Source: Burkholderia cepacia (GTDB lineage: Bacteria; Pseudomonadota; Gammaproteobacteria; Burkholderiales; Burkholderiaceae). Taken from it: a DNA stretch of 64,000 bases. The stretch spans positions 48,984 through 112,983 of the forward strand of contig NZ_LDWR01000027.1 of NCBI RefSeq assembly GCF_001039005.1, given 5' to 3'. The notes under the pieces were generated by a model. It worked only from the letters and a program-made list of their open reading frames with translations, did not search any database and was not told the DNA's origin. Both the position numbers and the translations under genes were made by a program. Below are positions 17,112-27,470 of this stretch, in pieces; within the stretch, counting starts at the first letter, position 1, and each line of letters opens with the position of its first letter.

Positions 17112-17672
17112 TTACGCGTCCGGATCGGCGCTGCGCCCGATGATCTTCGTCGGAAACGGCTCGCCGCGGGCGCGCGACGGCAACGCCTGCGGGTCGTCGC
17201 CCGTGTCGCGGCGGCGCGGCGCGATCGCGTCGAGCAGGGCCTGCTGCTCGGGCGGAATCCGATAATCCCAGCCGAACCGGCTCAACTGCAGGCTCTGCGC
17301 GATCCGCAGCGCGGGTTCCATGAAGCGGATCGCCGCGGGCGGTGCGTAGCGCGTCTCGACGGTCTTCAGGAACAGCGACAGCCAGCGGCTGAAATGGGCC
17401 GGTTCGATCCCGTCGAGCGGCTGGTGCGCCTGCTGCACGTTGCCGCGATAGCCCTTGGTGCCGAGCACGAGGCTCGACCAGAACGTGACCATCTTCGGCA
17501 GATGGTCGTCCCAGCGGCCGGCCAGCTTCGCGTCGAACACGGGCCCGAGCAGCGGATCGGCGCGCACGCGGTCGTAGAACGCGTAGACGAGCGCGCGGAT
17601 GTTGTCTTCGGTCGGCTCGGCATCGCGAGGGCGGGCCGGGGCGGTATCGGGCGAGGAGGGGATGGCGGTCAT
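17112..17672 (-). CDS. Group III truncated haemoglobin
   Basis: A 186-residue globin of the trHb3 (P-type) group. The globin core runs from about residue 22 to 145: a Tyr in the B-helix (AFYDRVRADPLLGPVF), the DDHLPKMVTFWSSLVLG E-helix region and the likely proximal histidine in NVQQAHQPLDG. The C-terminal ~35 residues and the first ~20 (Pro/Ala-rich) are extensions. Group III globins have been linked to nitric oxide or microaerobic metabolism. That fits its divergent neighbour, an NsrR-type NO sensor, and the palindrome at 17786-17800. Function in this organism is inference. Confidence 0.85.
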   Translation of the reverse strand: MTAIPSSPDTAPARPRDAEPTEDNIRALVYAFYDRVRADPLLGPVFDAKLAGRWDDHLPKMVTFWSSLVLGTKGYRGNVQQAHQPLDGIEPAHFSRWLSLFLKTVETRYAPPAAIRFMEPALRIAQSLQLSRFGWDYRIPPEQQALLDAIAPRRRDTGDDPQALPSRARGEPFPTKIIGRSADPDA

Positions 17673-17785
17673 GGCAAAAAGGGCCGGGAGAGCTGGGCAA
17701 CGTCAACGCGGCGGCGCGGGCAACGGACAGGACGCCGGCCGGATTTTGACGCAAAATAGCGTCCAACACCCCCTGAAAAACGTGC

Positions 17786-17800
17786 AGATGTAACGCATCT
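17786..17800. promoter_or_regulatory. Candidate NsrR operator
   Basis: AGATG and CATCT arms separated by five bases form a dyad in the 252-bp divergent region between the globin and the nsrR-like gene. Read on the minus strand it is AAGATGCGTTACATCT, which resembles the half-site AAGATGYA known for enterobacterial and betaproteobacterial NsrR. It lies 113 bp from the globin start and 124 bp from the nsrR start. A second dyad, GACGC/GCGTC, lies at 17748-17763. Confidence 0.55.
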
Positions 17801-17924
17801 TATATGTGCGCGCGCCATCCCGGCAACCCGGGCTGCGAAACAGGGCCGTCGGTCGGCCCCGCGCGCATCCCGATCGGCCCGGTTCACGTGATCGGGGCAT
17901 GATCGATCTTTACCGAATTCGCCC

Positions 17925-18443
17925 ATGAGACTCACCGACTACACCGACTATTCGCTGCGCGTGATGCTGTACCTTGCCGTGCGCGGCGAGGGGCTCGCGA
18001 CGATCCAGGAGATCTCGGATGCCTACGGCATCTCGAAGAACCATCTGATGAAAGTCGTGCAGCAGCTCGGCGAGTTGGGCTGGGTCGACACGGTTCGCGG
18101 CCGCAACGGCGGGCTGCGCCTCTTCCCCGAATCGCTGCAGCTGACGGTCGGCCAGGTCGTGCGCGCGACCGAGAGCGACTTCGCGCTGGTTGGCTGCTTT
18201 TCGACCGACGACGGCGAGTCGCGCGGTTGCGTGATCGAGCCGCAGTGCCGCCTGAAGGGCGTGCTGGCGGCCGCACGCGATGCGTTCTTCGCCGAACTCG
18301 ACCGTCACACGCTCGGCGAGCTGGTCGAAGATGCGTCGCCGCTCGTGGCGTTGCTCGGCATCCGTCCGTTCGCGCTCGTGCGTGCCGAGCCGTCACCGGA
18401 CGAAGCGGCTGCGGCCGTCGAGCCGCCGTCGACGGCCGGCTGA
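17925..18443 (+). CDS. nsrR: Rrf2 family transcriptional regulator, NsrR type
   Basis: A 172-residue winged-helix repressor that senses nitric oxide through an Fe-S cluster. The N-terminus MRLTDYTDYSLRVMLYLA and recognition helix ISKNHLMKVVQQL match NsrR. The three cluster cysteines are C91, C102 and C108 (VGC...RGCVIEPQC), with NsrR-like spacing rather than that of IscR. The C-terminal ~20 residues are an Ala/Pro-rich tail. It diverges from the truncated haemoglobin gene and a likely operator sits between them, so it probably controls that gene and perhaps itself. Confidence 0.88.
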   Translation: MRLTDYTDYSLRVMLYLAVRGEGLATIQEISDAYGISKNHLMKVVQQLGELGWVDTVRGRNGGLRLFPESLQLTVGQVVRATESDFALVGCFSTDDGESRGCVIEPQCRLKGVLAAARDAFFAELDRHTLGELVEDASPLVALLGIRPFALVRAEPSPDEAAAAVEPPSTAG

Positions 18444-18539
18444 CGCGCGGGCGCCGCGTCCCGCGATCCGGCCGCGGCCTGCTCCTGGGCCGCTTCACGG
18501 ATATCCAGCAATTTTTGCGCTGAATCAACCCGAATTTCG

Positions 18540-18567
18540 CTTGAAAGCCGCATAACCATCCTCATCT
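18540..18567 (+). promoter_or_regulatory. Sigma-32 heat-shock promoter of clpB
   Basis: CTTGAAA (18540-18546) and CCTCATCT (18560-18567) are separated by 13 bp. This matches the RpoH consensus CTTGAAA-N(11-16)-CCCCATnT at all but about one core position. It stands 34 bp upstream of the clpB start codon. Confidence 0.85.
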
Positions 18568-18600
18568 TGGTGTTAATCGAAAATTGGAGGTCTCGACTAA

Positions 18601-21198
<2,598 letters not shown>

Positions 21199-21245
21199 TC
21201 GCCTGCCATCGGCCGCCCGCCCGGTTCGCGCCGGGCGCGCAAAAA

Positions 21246-21273
21246 CAAACACCCCGCCGAGGCGGGGTGTTTG
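21246..21273. terminator. Terminator between clpB and the YidB-like gene, probably bidirectional
   Basis: AAACACCCCGC/GCGGGGTGTTT arms around a short CGAG loop, with an A run before (five A at 21241-21245) and T-rich bases after. It lies 48 bp after the clpB stop and 46 bp after the end of the converging YidB-like gene, so it can serve both. Confidence 0.85.
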
Positions 21274-21318
21274 CTTATGGGGCGGCTGAAGCGGCCGCTG
21301 CGCGGCGCGCCTGGCCCT

Positions 21319-21756
21319 TTAGCCCTGCTTGTTGCCGCCGAACATGCCGGCGAGCTGCGACAGCGAGCCGAGCACGTTCGACGGGTCGACCTGCGCCTGG
21401 CCGTCGGCCGGCACCGCGCCGTCCGGCGTCGCGTGGTTCACGACGTGCGGCAGCACCTGCGCGAGGACAGTCGATGCCATCGACGGGTCGACGCCGAACT
21501 TGCTCGCCAGTGCGCCGATCGCGTCGGAGCCGAGCACGTTCTGCAGCGCGTCGGGCGAGATCGGCTGGTTCTGGCCGTTGCCGACCCACGAGCCGATGAT
21601 GTCGCCGGCGCCGCCTGCCTTGAACTTCTCGATCAGGCCGTTCAGGCCGCCCGGCTGGTTGTTGATGAATTCGAGCGCGGTGGTGATCAGCGCGCTTTGC
21701 GAGTTGCCGCCTGCCTGGCCGCCGATCAGACCGCCAACGATGTCGAGGAGACCCAT
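21319..21756 (-). CDS. YidB-like DUF937 protein
   Basis: A 145-residue protein of the DUF937/YidB family, whose function is unknown. The conserved start MGLLDIVGGLIGGQAGG, the QPGGLNGLIEKFKAGGAGDIIGSWVGNGQNQPISPDALQNVLG core and FGVDPSMASTVLAQVLPHVV are typical of the family. No signal peptide or clear membrane segment is seen, though Gly-rich hydrophobic turns are frequent. The gene faces clpB across a shared terminator and is transcribed alone or with the upstream ComEA-like gene, from which it is separated by an 88-bp gap containing a hairpin. Confidence 0.8.
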   Translation of the reverse strand: MGLLDIVGGLIGGQAGGNSQSALITTALEFINNQPGGLNGLIEKFKAGGAGDIIGSWVGNGQNQPISPDALQNVLGSDAIGALASKFGVDPSMASTVLAQVLPHVVNHATPDGAVPADGQAQVDPSNVLGSLSQLAGMFGGNKQG

Positions 21757-21778
21757 GGTTCTTCACCTTCACTGAGAA

Positions 21779-21800
21779 GGGCGCCGTGACGACGGCGCCC
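21779..21800 (-). terminator. Hairpin between the ComEA-like gene and the YidB-like gene
   Basis: A perfect 9-bp stem GGGCGCCGT/ACGGCGCCC with a four-base loop; on the minus strand it is followed only by TTCTC, so termination would be weak. It may act as an attenuator or mRNA stabiliser. Confidence 0.45.
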
Positions 21801-21844
21801 GTTGAACGAATACCGCGCGCACGCCGTCGCGCGCGCGGCGCACA

Positions 21845-22456
21845 TCAGGCGCCCGACGCCGCGGCGGCGGAGGCTGCCTTGTCCTTCTTGCTCTTCTTCT
21901 TCGAACCCTTCGCCGCCTTCGCGGACGATGCCGCGGCCGGTGCGCTCGCACCCGCTTCCGCGGACGCCGACGCGGCAGCCGCCGCCTTTTCCTTCTTCGA
22001 CATACGCTTGCTCTTCGCCGGCTTCGTTGCCGCGTCCGGTGCGCTGGCAGCCGGGGCCGGTGCCGTAGCCGTCGTAGCGGCCGTCGTGGTCGTGGACGTC
22101 GACGCGGTGCCTGCCGACGTCGTCGCCGGCGTGGTGGCGGGTGCCGTCGCGGCCGGCTTCGACAGCTTCACACCCTTGGGCGGCGTCGCCGAGCCGCCGA
22201 TCGTCAGGCCATTTTCCTCGAGATGCCCGACCGATTTCGTGCCGAGGCCCTTCACGCGGTTCGCCAGATCGTCGGCGTCCTTGAACGGGCCGTTCTTGGT
22301 GCGTTCGTCGATGATCGCCTTGGACTTCACCGGCCCGAGCCCCTTCACGGATTCGAGCGCGGCCTGGTCGGCCGTGTTGACTTCGACGGCCGCGGCAAGG
22401 CCGGCGGCAAGCGACAGCGATAGCGCGACGAACAGCATCAGCAGCTTTTTCAGCAT
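21845..22456 (-). CDS. ComEA-like helix-hairpin-helix protein with Lys/Ala-rich tail
   Basis: A 203-residue predicted secreted or periplasmic protein. A signal peptide (LKKLLMLFVALSLSLAAGLAAA) is followed by one ComEA-type HhH domain (residues about 24-85: VEVNTADQAALESVKGLGPV and PFKDADDLANRVKGLGTKSV), which binds DNA non-specifically in competence proteins. The remaining ~115 residues are Thr/Ala/Pro-rich and then Lys/Ala/Ser-rich, with repeated KSK and KKSKK clusters resembling histone-H1-like tails. The ATG at 22456 has AGGGAG upstream and places the signal peptide at the terminus; an upstream in-frame start would add 14 residues. It may help DNA uptake or only bind DNA; no other competence gene is nearby. 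Confidence 0.78.
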   Translation of the reverse strand: MLKKLLMLFVALSLSLAAGLAAAVEVNTADQAALESVKGLGPVKSKAIIDERTKNGPFKDADDLANRVKGLGTKSVGHLEENGLTIGGSATPPKGVKLSKPAATAPATTPATTSAGTASTSTTTTAATTATAPAPAASAPDAATKPAKSKRMSKKEKAAAAASASAEAGASAPAAASSAKAAKGSKKKSKKDKAASAAAASGA

Positions 22457-22844
22457 GGCAAAGGCTCCCTGGTTCTGACGGATGAATGGCTGTTGCAACG
22501 GACGGCGGGGCGAGACCCGGCGAAGTGTCGCCGTTAAGCATAGGACAAATGCGTGCCCTTTTTAAGACAGGCTGACCGAATCTTGCTGAAGGCTTGCGTT
22601 GCTGTAAAGACCGAAAGCCGCGCCGGGCGGCGATTTTGACCATTCTTTACGGTGTCGCGGGGCGTGGTTTTGTTCCTGGCATGTCGAAAACCGTATCGAA
22701 ACGTTCTGCCGCCGATCCGCTGACGATCGGGCATTCGCCGAGCTGCACGGCGATGTCGGCCGGCAGGTCGTGCCGCGTCACGCGCGCGGCGTCGTACACC
22801 GCGCACGCATGCCGCGGCACACTGCGCAGCTGCCGGACGACGCG
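22457..22844. other. Intergenic region between the ComEA-like gene and norM
   Basis: About 390 bp without a recognised gene family. The part next to norM (22647-22820) is an open frame on the minus strand with strongly G/C-biased third positions, annotated separately. The rest shows AT-richer runs (CCCTTTTTAAGACAGG near 22556-22572) that could include the promoter of the ComEA-like gene; no clear hexamers are seen. Confidence 0.4.
22647..22820 (-). CDS. Small hypothetical protein, possible 3' continuation of the norM frame
   Basis: A 57-codon frame with a GTG start at 22820 and TAA stop at 22647. It lies in exactly the same frame as the norM stop codon (22845-22847), eight codons downstream, with no other stop between. 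Third codon positions in the first ~35 codons are nearly all G or C, as in real genes here, then the bias fades. The predicted protein (PRHACAVYDAARVTRHDLPA...) resembles no family I recognise. No Shine-Dalgarno is visible. It could be a real small protein, or a remnant of a longer gene. Confidence 0.35.
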   Translation of the reverse strand: MPRHACAVYDAARVTRHDLPADIAVQLGECPIVSGSAAERFDTVFDMPGTKPRPATP

Positions 22845-24200
22845 TCAGGCCTCGGCCGCGACGTGCGCGCGACTCACGCGGCGCAGGTAGAACACGAGCC
22901 CGGCGCCCGCGAGCATCAGGCTGATCGTGTTCGCGAACCAGAAGCCGCGCGCGCCCGTCAGCCACGCGGGCGCGATGCCGCCCACGTCGAAGCCGAGCAC
23001 GTAACCGCCGCTGAGTCCGACGCCCCACAGCGCGACCGCATAGATCACGGTCGGCACGATCGCCACCTTGTACGCGCGCAGCACGAAGGCCGACGTGACC
23101 TGTAGCGCATCGAAGCAGTGGTAGCACGCGACGATCGCGACGAGCGGCATCGCGGCCGCAGCGACGGCCGGGTTCGGCGTATAGCCGCTGACGATCAGCG
23201 GGCGCAGCGTGAACACGAGCACGCCGTAGGTGGCGGCGACGCCGCACGCGAATATCACGCTGTGCCGGCCGAGCAACCGTGCTTCTTCGGGACGTCCGGC
23301 ACCGAGCGCGCGCGCGACCAGCGTCGAGGCCGCCACGCCGATCGACAGCGGCGTCATGTACAGCACCGCGCCGATGTTGCCGGCAATCTGGTGGCCGGCA
23401 AGCGTCGTCGTGCCGAACTGCGCGATGAACAGCGCCATGCACGTGTACGACGTGACCTCGATCAGGTACGACAGGCCCATCGGCACGCCGAGCTTCAGGA
23501 TCGCCTTCTGGCGTTCCCAGACGGGCCAGCAGAAGCGCGAGAAGATCGCGAGCGGCGCGAACACGTCGAGTTTCGCGAGCAGCGTGTAGCCGATCAGCGC
23601 GAGCGCCCAGTTGATCAGCGTACTGGCGAGCCCGCAGCCCGGGCCGCCGAGCGCCGGCACGCCGAACCCGCCGAAGATGAACCACACGTTGAGCGGAAAC
23701 TTGAGCAGCAGCGCGCCGATCTGCAGGATCATCGCGAGGCGCGGTTTGCCGGCCGCGTTGGTCAGCGCGTTGTAGATGCGGAATACGAGGCTGGCGGGCA
23801 GCCCGTAGGACAGGATGCGCAGGTAGTCGACGGTGCGGTCGTGCAGCGCGGCGGGCGTGTGCGCGAGGTGCAGCAGCGGTTCGGGAAAATGCAGCAGCAG
23901 GAAGCCGGGCACCGCGAGCAGCAGCGCGAGCCACAATGCCTGGCGTACTTCCTCGCCGATCTCGGTATAGCGCCGCGCGCCATACAGTTGCCCGGTGATC
24001 GGCTGCAGCGCGGACAGGATGCCCGTCAGGCCGATATAGATCGACACGTAGATCGACGAACCGAGCCCGAGCGCGGCCAGATCGGTGGCCGAGTAGCGGC
24101 CGACCATCGCGGTGTCGATCACGCCGAACGCGATGATCGCGAGCTGGCCCACCAGCACCGGCCACGCGAGACCGACGATTCGGCGGATGTCGCCGAGCAT
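22845..24200 (-). CDS. norM: MATE family multidrug efflux transporter (NorM-like)
   Basis: A 451-residue inner-membrane cation/drug antiporter of the MATE superfamily. Twelve hydrophobic segments are readable in two six-helix halves, the first with AFGVIDTAMVGRYSATDLAALGLG, the typical MATE helix 1-2 motif, and the second with TTTLAGHQIAGNIGAVLYMTPLSIGVAAS. The ATG at 24200 follows the preceding stop by two bases; a TTG at 24206 overlapping that stop is an alternative. It is thus tightly coupled to the upstream GT-C-like gene. Substrates cannot be predicted. Confidence 0.85.
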   Translation of the reverse strand: MLGDIRRIVGLAWPVLVGQLAIIAFGVIDTAMVGRYSATDLAALGLGSSIYVSIYIGLTGILSALQPITGQLYGARRYTEIGEEVRQALWLALLLAVPGFLLLHFPEPLLHLAHTPAALHDRTVDYLRILSYGLPASLVFRIYNALTNAAGKPRLAMILQIGALLLKFPLNVWFIFGGFGVPALGGPGCGLASTLINWALALIGYTLLAKLDVFAPLAIFSRFCWPVWERQKAILKLGVPMGLSYLIEVTSYTCMALFIAQFGTTTLAGHQIAGNIGAVLYMTPLSIGVAASTLVARALGAGRPEEARLLGRHSVIFACGVAATYGVLVFTLRPLIVSGYTPNPAVAAAAMPLVAIVACYHCFDALQVTSAFVLRAYKVAIVPTVIYAVALWGVGLSGGYVLGFDVGGIAPAWLTGARGFWFANTISLMLAGAGLVFYLRRVSRAHVAAEA

Positions 24201-24202
24201 CG

Positions 24203-25960
24203 TCAATCGGCCGCCTGGCGGCGCGGCGGACGCCGCTTGACAGGCGTCTTCGGCCGCTCGATGCGCTCGTAAAGGCGGAAGCGTTCGTCACGGTCGGCGA
24301 CACGACGGCCTTCCCACACGAGACGCCACACGTATTGCGACATCGCGCTCGGCTCGCCGAAGTCCGCGCGGTCCTGGCGAAGGATCACGTCGCAGTCGCC
24401 GGAGAAATCGAAATGCATGTTGCCGAAATACGCGAAGGTCGCGATCTGCGCATCGCCGAGCCGCACCGGCGAGATGCACTCGTAGTCGGACGGCAGGTGC
24501 ACCGCGATCTGCTGCGCGACATCGCGATAGGTCCGGCCGTAGTTGACGATCGGCAGCCACAGCGTCATCAGCAGTACCCACATCAGCGTGGTGCCCGCAC
24601 CCGACAGCACGACGCTGCGCCACAGCACCTTCGGCTGCCGCGAGATGCGCCAGCGCACGAGCACGCACCAGCACACCGTGACGATCACCGCGCAGATGAA
24701 CGACAGGATCTTGAAATGCGGCTCGTAGCCGGGCACGAGACGCGCGAGGTTGCGCGCGAGCGGATGCGGGAAGCCCGTGAGCGATGCGAGCCACACGAGC
24801 CATACGAAGGTGCCGAGGATCGTGAAGCTCAGCACCGCGAACCAGTCGAACGCGTTGATCGCGCCGCGCTTGAGGGTCGGCAGCGCGAACGTCGCCAGCA
24901 CCGCGAGCGGCGGCAGCAGCAGCATGTACATGCGGTTCGACTGCTGGCTTTGCAGGATCACGAGCGCAACGAGCGGCACGGCGACCGACAGCGGAATCGC
25001 GATGTGCGCGCGGCGGCGCATGCCGGCCCAGCTCCACCACGCCCAGATCGCGAGCGGCCACGCGGGCCACGTGAACAGCGGCAGGTTTTTCGCGGCATAA
25101 GCGAGCACGGCGGTCGGCGGGCCCGAAAAGCGCATCAGGCTGCCGTGGATCCACTGGTTGAAGAACCATGCGGCGTCGTCGGGCGCCGCGACGAATGCGG
25201 CAAGCGGCCACAGCGCGAAGATCGCGGCCGCGAGCGGCACGCCGACCAGCGGCAGGCGCAGGTTGCGCATCTCGGGCGTGACGAGCCACAGCGCGGCCGT
25301 GCCGGCGAGCAGCGCGACGACCAGCACGGGATTGCCGGACAGCGCGACGAGGCCGATCGCGAGGCCCCACCACAGCGCGCCCTGCATCGGCTTGTCGATG
25401 CCGCGCACGATCCCGTAGACGAGCATCGCGATCCACGCGAACTGCGCGACCTGCGGCGTCGTTTCGTGCCCGCGTTCCGCGAGGCCGAAGCAGGCGACGA
25501 GGACCAGCAGCGCGCCGTCGGCCAGCGTGCGGCCGTAGTCGCGCGGCTCGGGCTCGCCGCCGAATGCGTACTTGAACGGCTGGACCTCGGCGCGCCGGCC
25601 GAGCAGGTAGGCCGCGTACCAGACGAACGCGCACGCGACGCAGAACAGCACGCCCGTATCGACGCGCGACGCGTTGCTCGCATCGACCCACGGGCCGAGG
25701 CCGCGGATCGACAGCGCACCGAGCCAGTAGCCGAGCGGCCCGTCGGTCGTGATGAACTTGCCGACGAGGTTCGGCAGCAGCCAGTCGTGCCAGCCGCCCT
25801 TGGCCATCGTCCACATCACGCCGAAGCCCGCCGCGTCCTCGTTTTTCCACGGGTCGCGGCCGAACAGGCCGAACGCTGCGTAGACGAAGCAGAGGGTGAG
25901 CAGCAGCCAGCGCGGCAGCGCACGCGTGGCGGAGGCGGTGAGACGGACGACAGGCTTCAT
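24203..25960 (-). CDS. Polytopic membrane protein, GT-C/GT39-like glycosyltransferase of unknown substrate
   Basis: A 585-residue protein with roughly ten to twelve hydrophobic segments, a first one (PRWLLLTLCFVYAAFGLFG) followed by a short acidic loop RDPWKNEDAAGFGVMW in the position of the GT-C catalytic Asp motif, then KFITTDGPLGYWLGA, as in ArnT/PMT-like proteins. A C-terminal soluble part near residues 480-560 holds YECISPVRLGDAQIATFAYFG, reminiscent of ArnT-family periplasmic domains. Probably a lipid-linked sugar transferase; acceptor and donor are unknown. The gene ends within two bases of norM. A 25-residue N-terminal extension is possible but lies before the natural MKPVVRL start. 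Confidence 0.7.
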   Translation of the reverse strand: MKPVVRLTASATRALPRWLLLTLCFVYAAFGLFGRDPWKNEDAAGFGVMWTMAKGGWHDWLLPNLVGKFITTDGPLGYWLGALSIRGLGPWVDASNASRVDTGVLFCVACAFVWYAAYLLGRRAEVQPFKYAFGGEPEPRDYGRTLADGALLVLVACFGLAERGHETTPQVAQFAWIAMLVYGIVRGIDKPMQGALWWGLAIGLVALSGNPVLVVALLAGTAALWLVTPEMRNLRLPLVGVPLAAAIFALWPLAAFVAAPDDAAWFFNQWIHGSLMRFSGPPTAVLAYAAKNLPLFTWPAWPLAIWAWWSWAGMRRRAHIAIPLSVAVPLVALVILQSQQSNRMYMLLLPPLAVLATFALPTLKRGAINAFDWFAVLSFTILGTFVWLVWLASLTGFPHPLARNLARLVPGYEPHFKILSFICAVIVTVCWCVLVRWRISRQPKVLWRSVVLSGAGTTLMWVLLMTLWLPIVNYGRTYRDVAQQIAVHLPSDYECISPVRLGDAQIATFAYFGNMHFDFSGDCDVILRQDRADFGEPSAMSQYVWRLVWEGRRVADRDERFRLYERIERPKTPVKRRPPRRQAAD

Positions 25961-26111
25961 GCAGATGAGCGATTTGTTATGGGCGGGCGGCCGGCGCGAT
26001 CGCGCGCGGCCGAGCCGGTTTCGAGCATCCGGCATTGTAGACGCGCCGGCTGGTGCGCGTCAGGTCGATACCCCGGGCGCCGGCCGGCGATTTCCGGGTG
26101 AGCAGAGACAA

Positions 26112-26137
26112 AAAAGGGCAGCCTGGGCTGCCCTTTT
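26112..26137. terminator. Terminator downstream of rpmE2
   Basis: A perfect 11-bp stem AAAAGGGCAGC/GCTGCCCTTTT around a CTGG loop with A and T runs on both sides, so it can act in either direction. It lies 44 bp beyond the rpmE2 stop. Confidence 0.88.
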
Positions 26138-26180
26138 GTGCGATACCGGTGCGTTGCAACCACCGGATGCGGTGCGAAGC

Positions 26181-26441
26181 TTACTTCGCCTTGCCGCTGG
26201 CGCGAACGCCGAACTTGTTCTTGAACTTCTCGACACGGCCTGCCGTGTCCATGATCTTTTGCTGACCCGTGTAGAACGAGTGCGATTCCGACGACACTTC
26301 GATCTTGGCGAGCGGGTAGGTCTTGCCGTCGAGTTCGATGTTTTCGCGCGTCTGGATCGTCGAGCGCGTGATGAACTTGAAGCCGTTCGACATGTCTTGG
26401 AAGACGACTTCGCGGTAATTCGGGTGGATGCCTTCTTTCAT
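26181..26441 (-). CDS. rpmE2: 50S ribosomal protein L31 type B
   Basis: An 86-residue L31 paralogue of the zinc-independent class: it has no cysteine at all, whereas zinc-type L31 carries a CxxC pair. The start [21 protein letters not shown] and the C-terminal [20 protein letters not shown] are characteristic. AAGGAAAG lies just ahead of the ATG. In many bacteria type B L31 is Zur-regulated and replaces the zinc form; no obvious Zur box is visible in the 157 bp upstream. Monocistronic by terminator position. Confidence 0.95.
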   Translation of the reverse strand: MKEGIHPNYREVVFQDMSNGFKFITRSTIQTRENIELDGKTYPLAKIEVSSESHSFYTGQQKIMDTAGRVEKFKNKFGVRASGKAK

Positions 26442-26598
26442 GGTCTTTCCTTGGTGAGAGCGGTAGCCAACCCGCCGCTTGCCGTGCCGGATCGCGTGAA
26501 TTACGCGTACCAGCCGACGCCAAGCCCGGCGCGAGCCACTTGCCTAAGGTCGAAAAACGGCGATTATGCCAGAAAATCAGATGGTTGACGAATAATTT

Positions 26599-27432
26599 TC
26601 ACGGTGCGTCGAGCGCGCCGGTGCCGGCCGGATCCTGTCGATAGTAGCGGGCGAGCAGCCGGTACAGCTCCGGAAATTCGGACTCGAACGCACGCGGTCT
26701 CACGAACAGCGCTTCGCTGCACACCGCGAAGAATTCCGACGGGTGGTCGGCCGCATACGGATCGATCAGCGATTCCCGCTCGAAGCGAGCCCACGCGCGG
26801 TCCGGCACCGCGTCGACGCGCGCGCAGAACTGGTCGTACGCATGCTCGAACACGTCGGCCCACGCCTGCGCGTCGAGATGGGGCGCGTGCCAGCGGCGAA
26901 AAAGGGGCGGATAGCCGTCGGCCGCGCCGTTGAGCATGTCGATCTTGTGTGCGAACTCGTGGATCACGACGTTGTACGCGTCCTGGCCGTCCGTCATCTG
27001 CGCGTCTTCCCATGACAGGATCACGGGGCCGCCTTCCCAGGCCTCGCCGCTCGCATCCTGTTCGACTTCGTGGACCACCCCGTCTTCGTCCTGCACGGTC
27101 TTGCGGATCAGGAATTCGCCCGGATACACGACGACGCCGACCCAGCCGTCGTACAGCGACAGGTCGAGATTCAGCACCGGCAGGCAGGCCTGCGCGGCGA
27201 TCGCAACGATCATCGCGTCGGTCAGTTCGAGCCCGTGCGCGGTCGAAAACGATTTCTTCGCGACGAACAGGCTCGTCAGCTCGCGCAGCCGGCCGAGCGC
27301 GTCGGGCGACAGCGTGGCGAGGAACGGCAGGCGCTCGACGGTTTCGTGCCACAGCGCGTCCGAGATCGGGTGGCTGCGCAGCGCGCGGTCGCGGCGGCGG
27401 TCGTCGAACCAGCGGGTCAGTTTCGAGAGCAT
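26599..27432 (-). CDS. M90 family zinc metallopeptidase, MtfA-like
   Basis: A 277-residue protein of the MtfA (DUF980) family. The zinc motif HEFAH is present in VVIHEFAHKIDMLNG near residue 160, and the third ligand region is HPSEFFAVCSEALF near 232. In E. coli MtfA binds the repressor Mlc and shows peptidase activity; whether the Burkholderia protein does either is unknown. The N-terminus LSKLTRWFDDRRRDRAL is charged and cytosolic. It lies between rpmE2 and the MFS gene, separated from each, probably as a single gene. Confidence 0.85.
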   Translation of the reverse strand: MLSKLTRWFDDRRRDRALRSHPISDALWHETVERLPFLATLSPDALGRLRELTSLFVAKKSFSTAHGLELTDAMIVAIAAQACLPVLNLDLSLYDGWVGVVVYPGEFLIRKTVQDEDGVVHEVEQDASGEAWEGGPVILSWEDAQMTDGQDAYNVVIHEFAHKIDMLNGAADGYPPLFRRWHAPHLDAQAWADVFEHAYDQFCARVDAVPDRAWARFERESLIDPYAADHPSEFFAVCSEALFVRPRAFESEFPELYRLLARYYRQDPAGTGALDAP

Positions 27433-27470
27433 GGAGGCGGTTCGCGGAAATCCAGACTCTGTCTTTTAAC

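Noticed and set aside
22500..24303. A 589-codon minus-strand frame covering norM in another frame
   Set aside because: Arg-rich shadow; the MATE motifs are all in the neighbouring frame.
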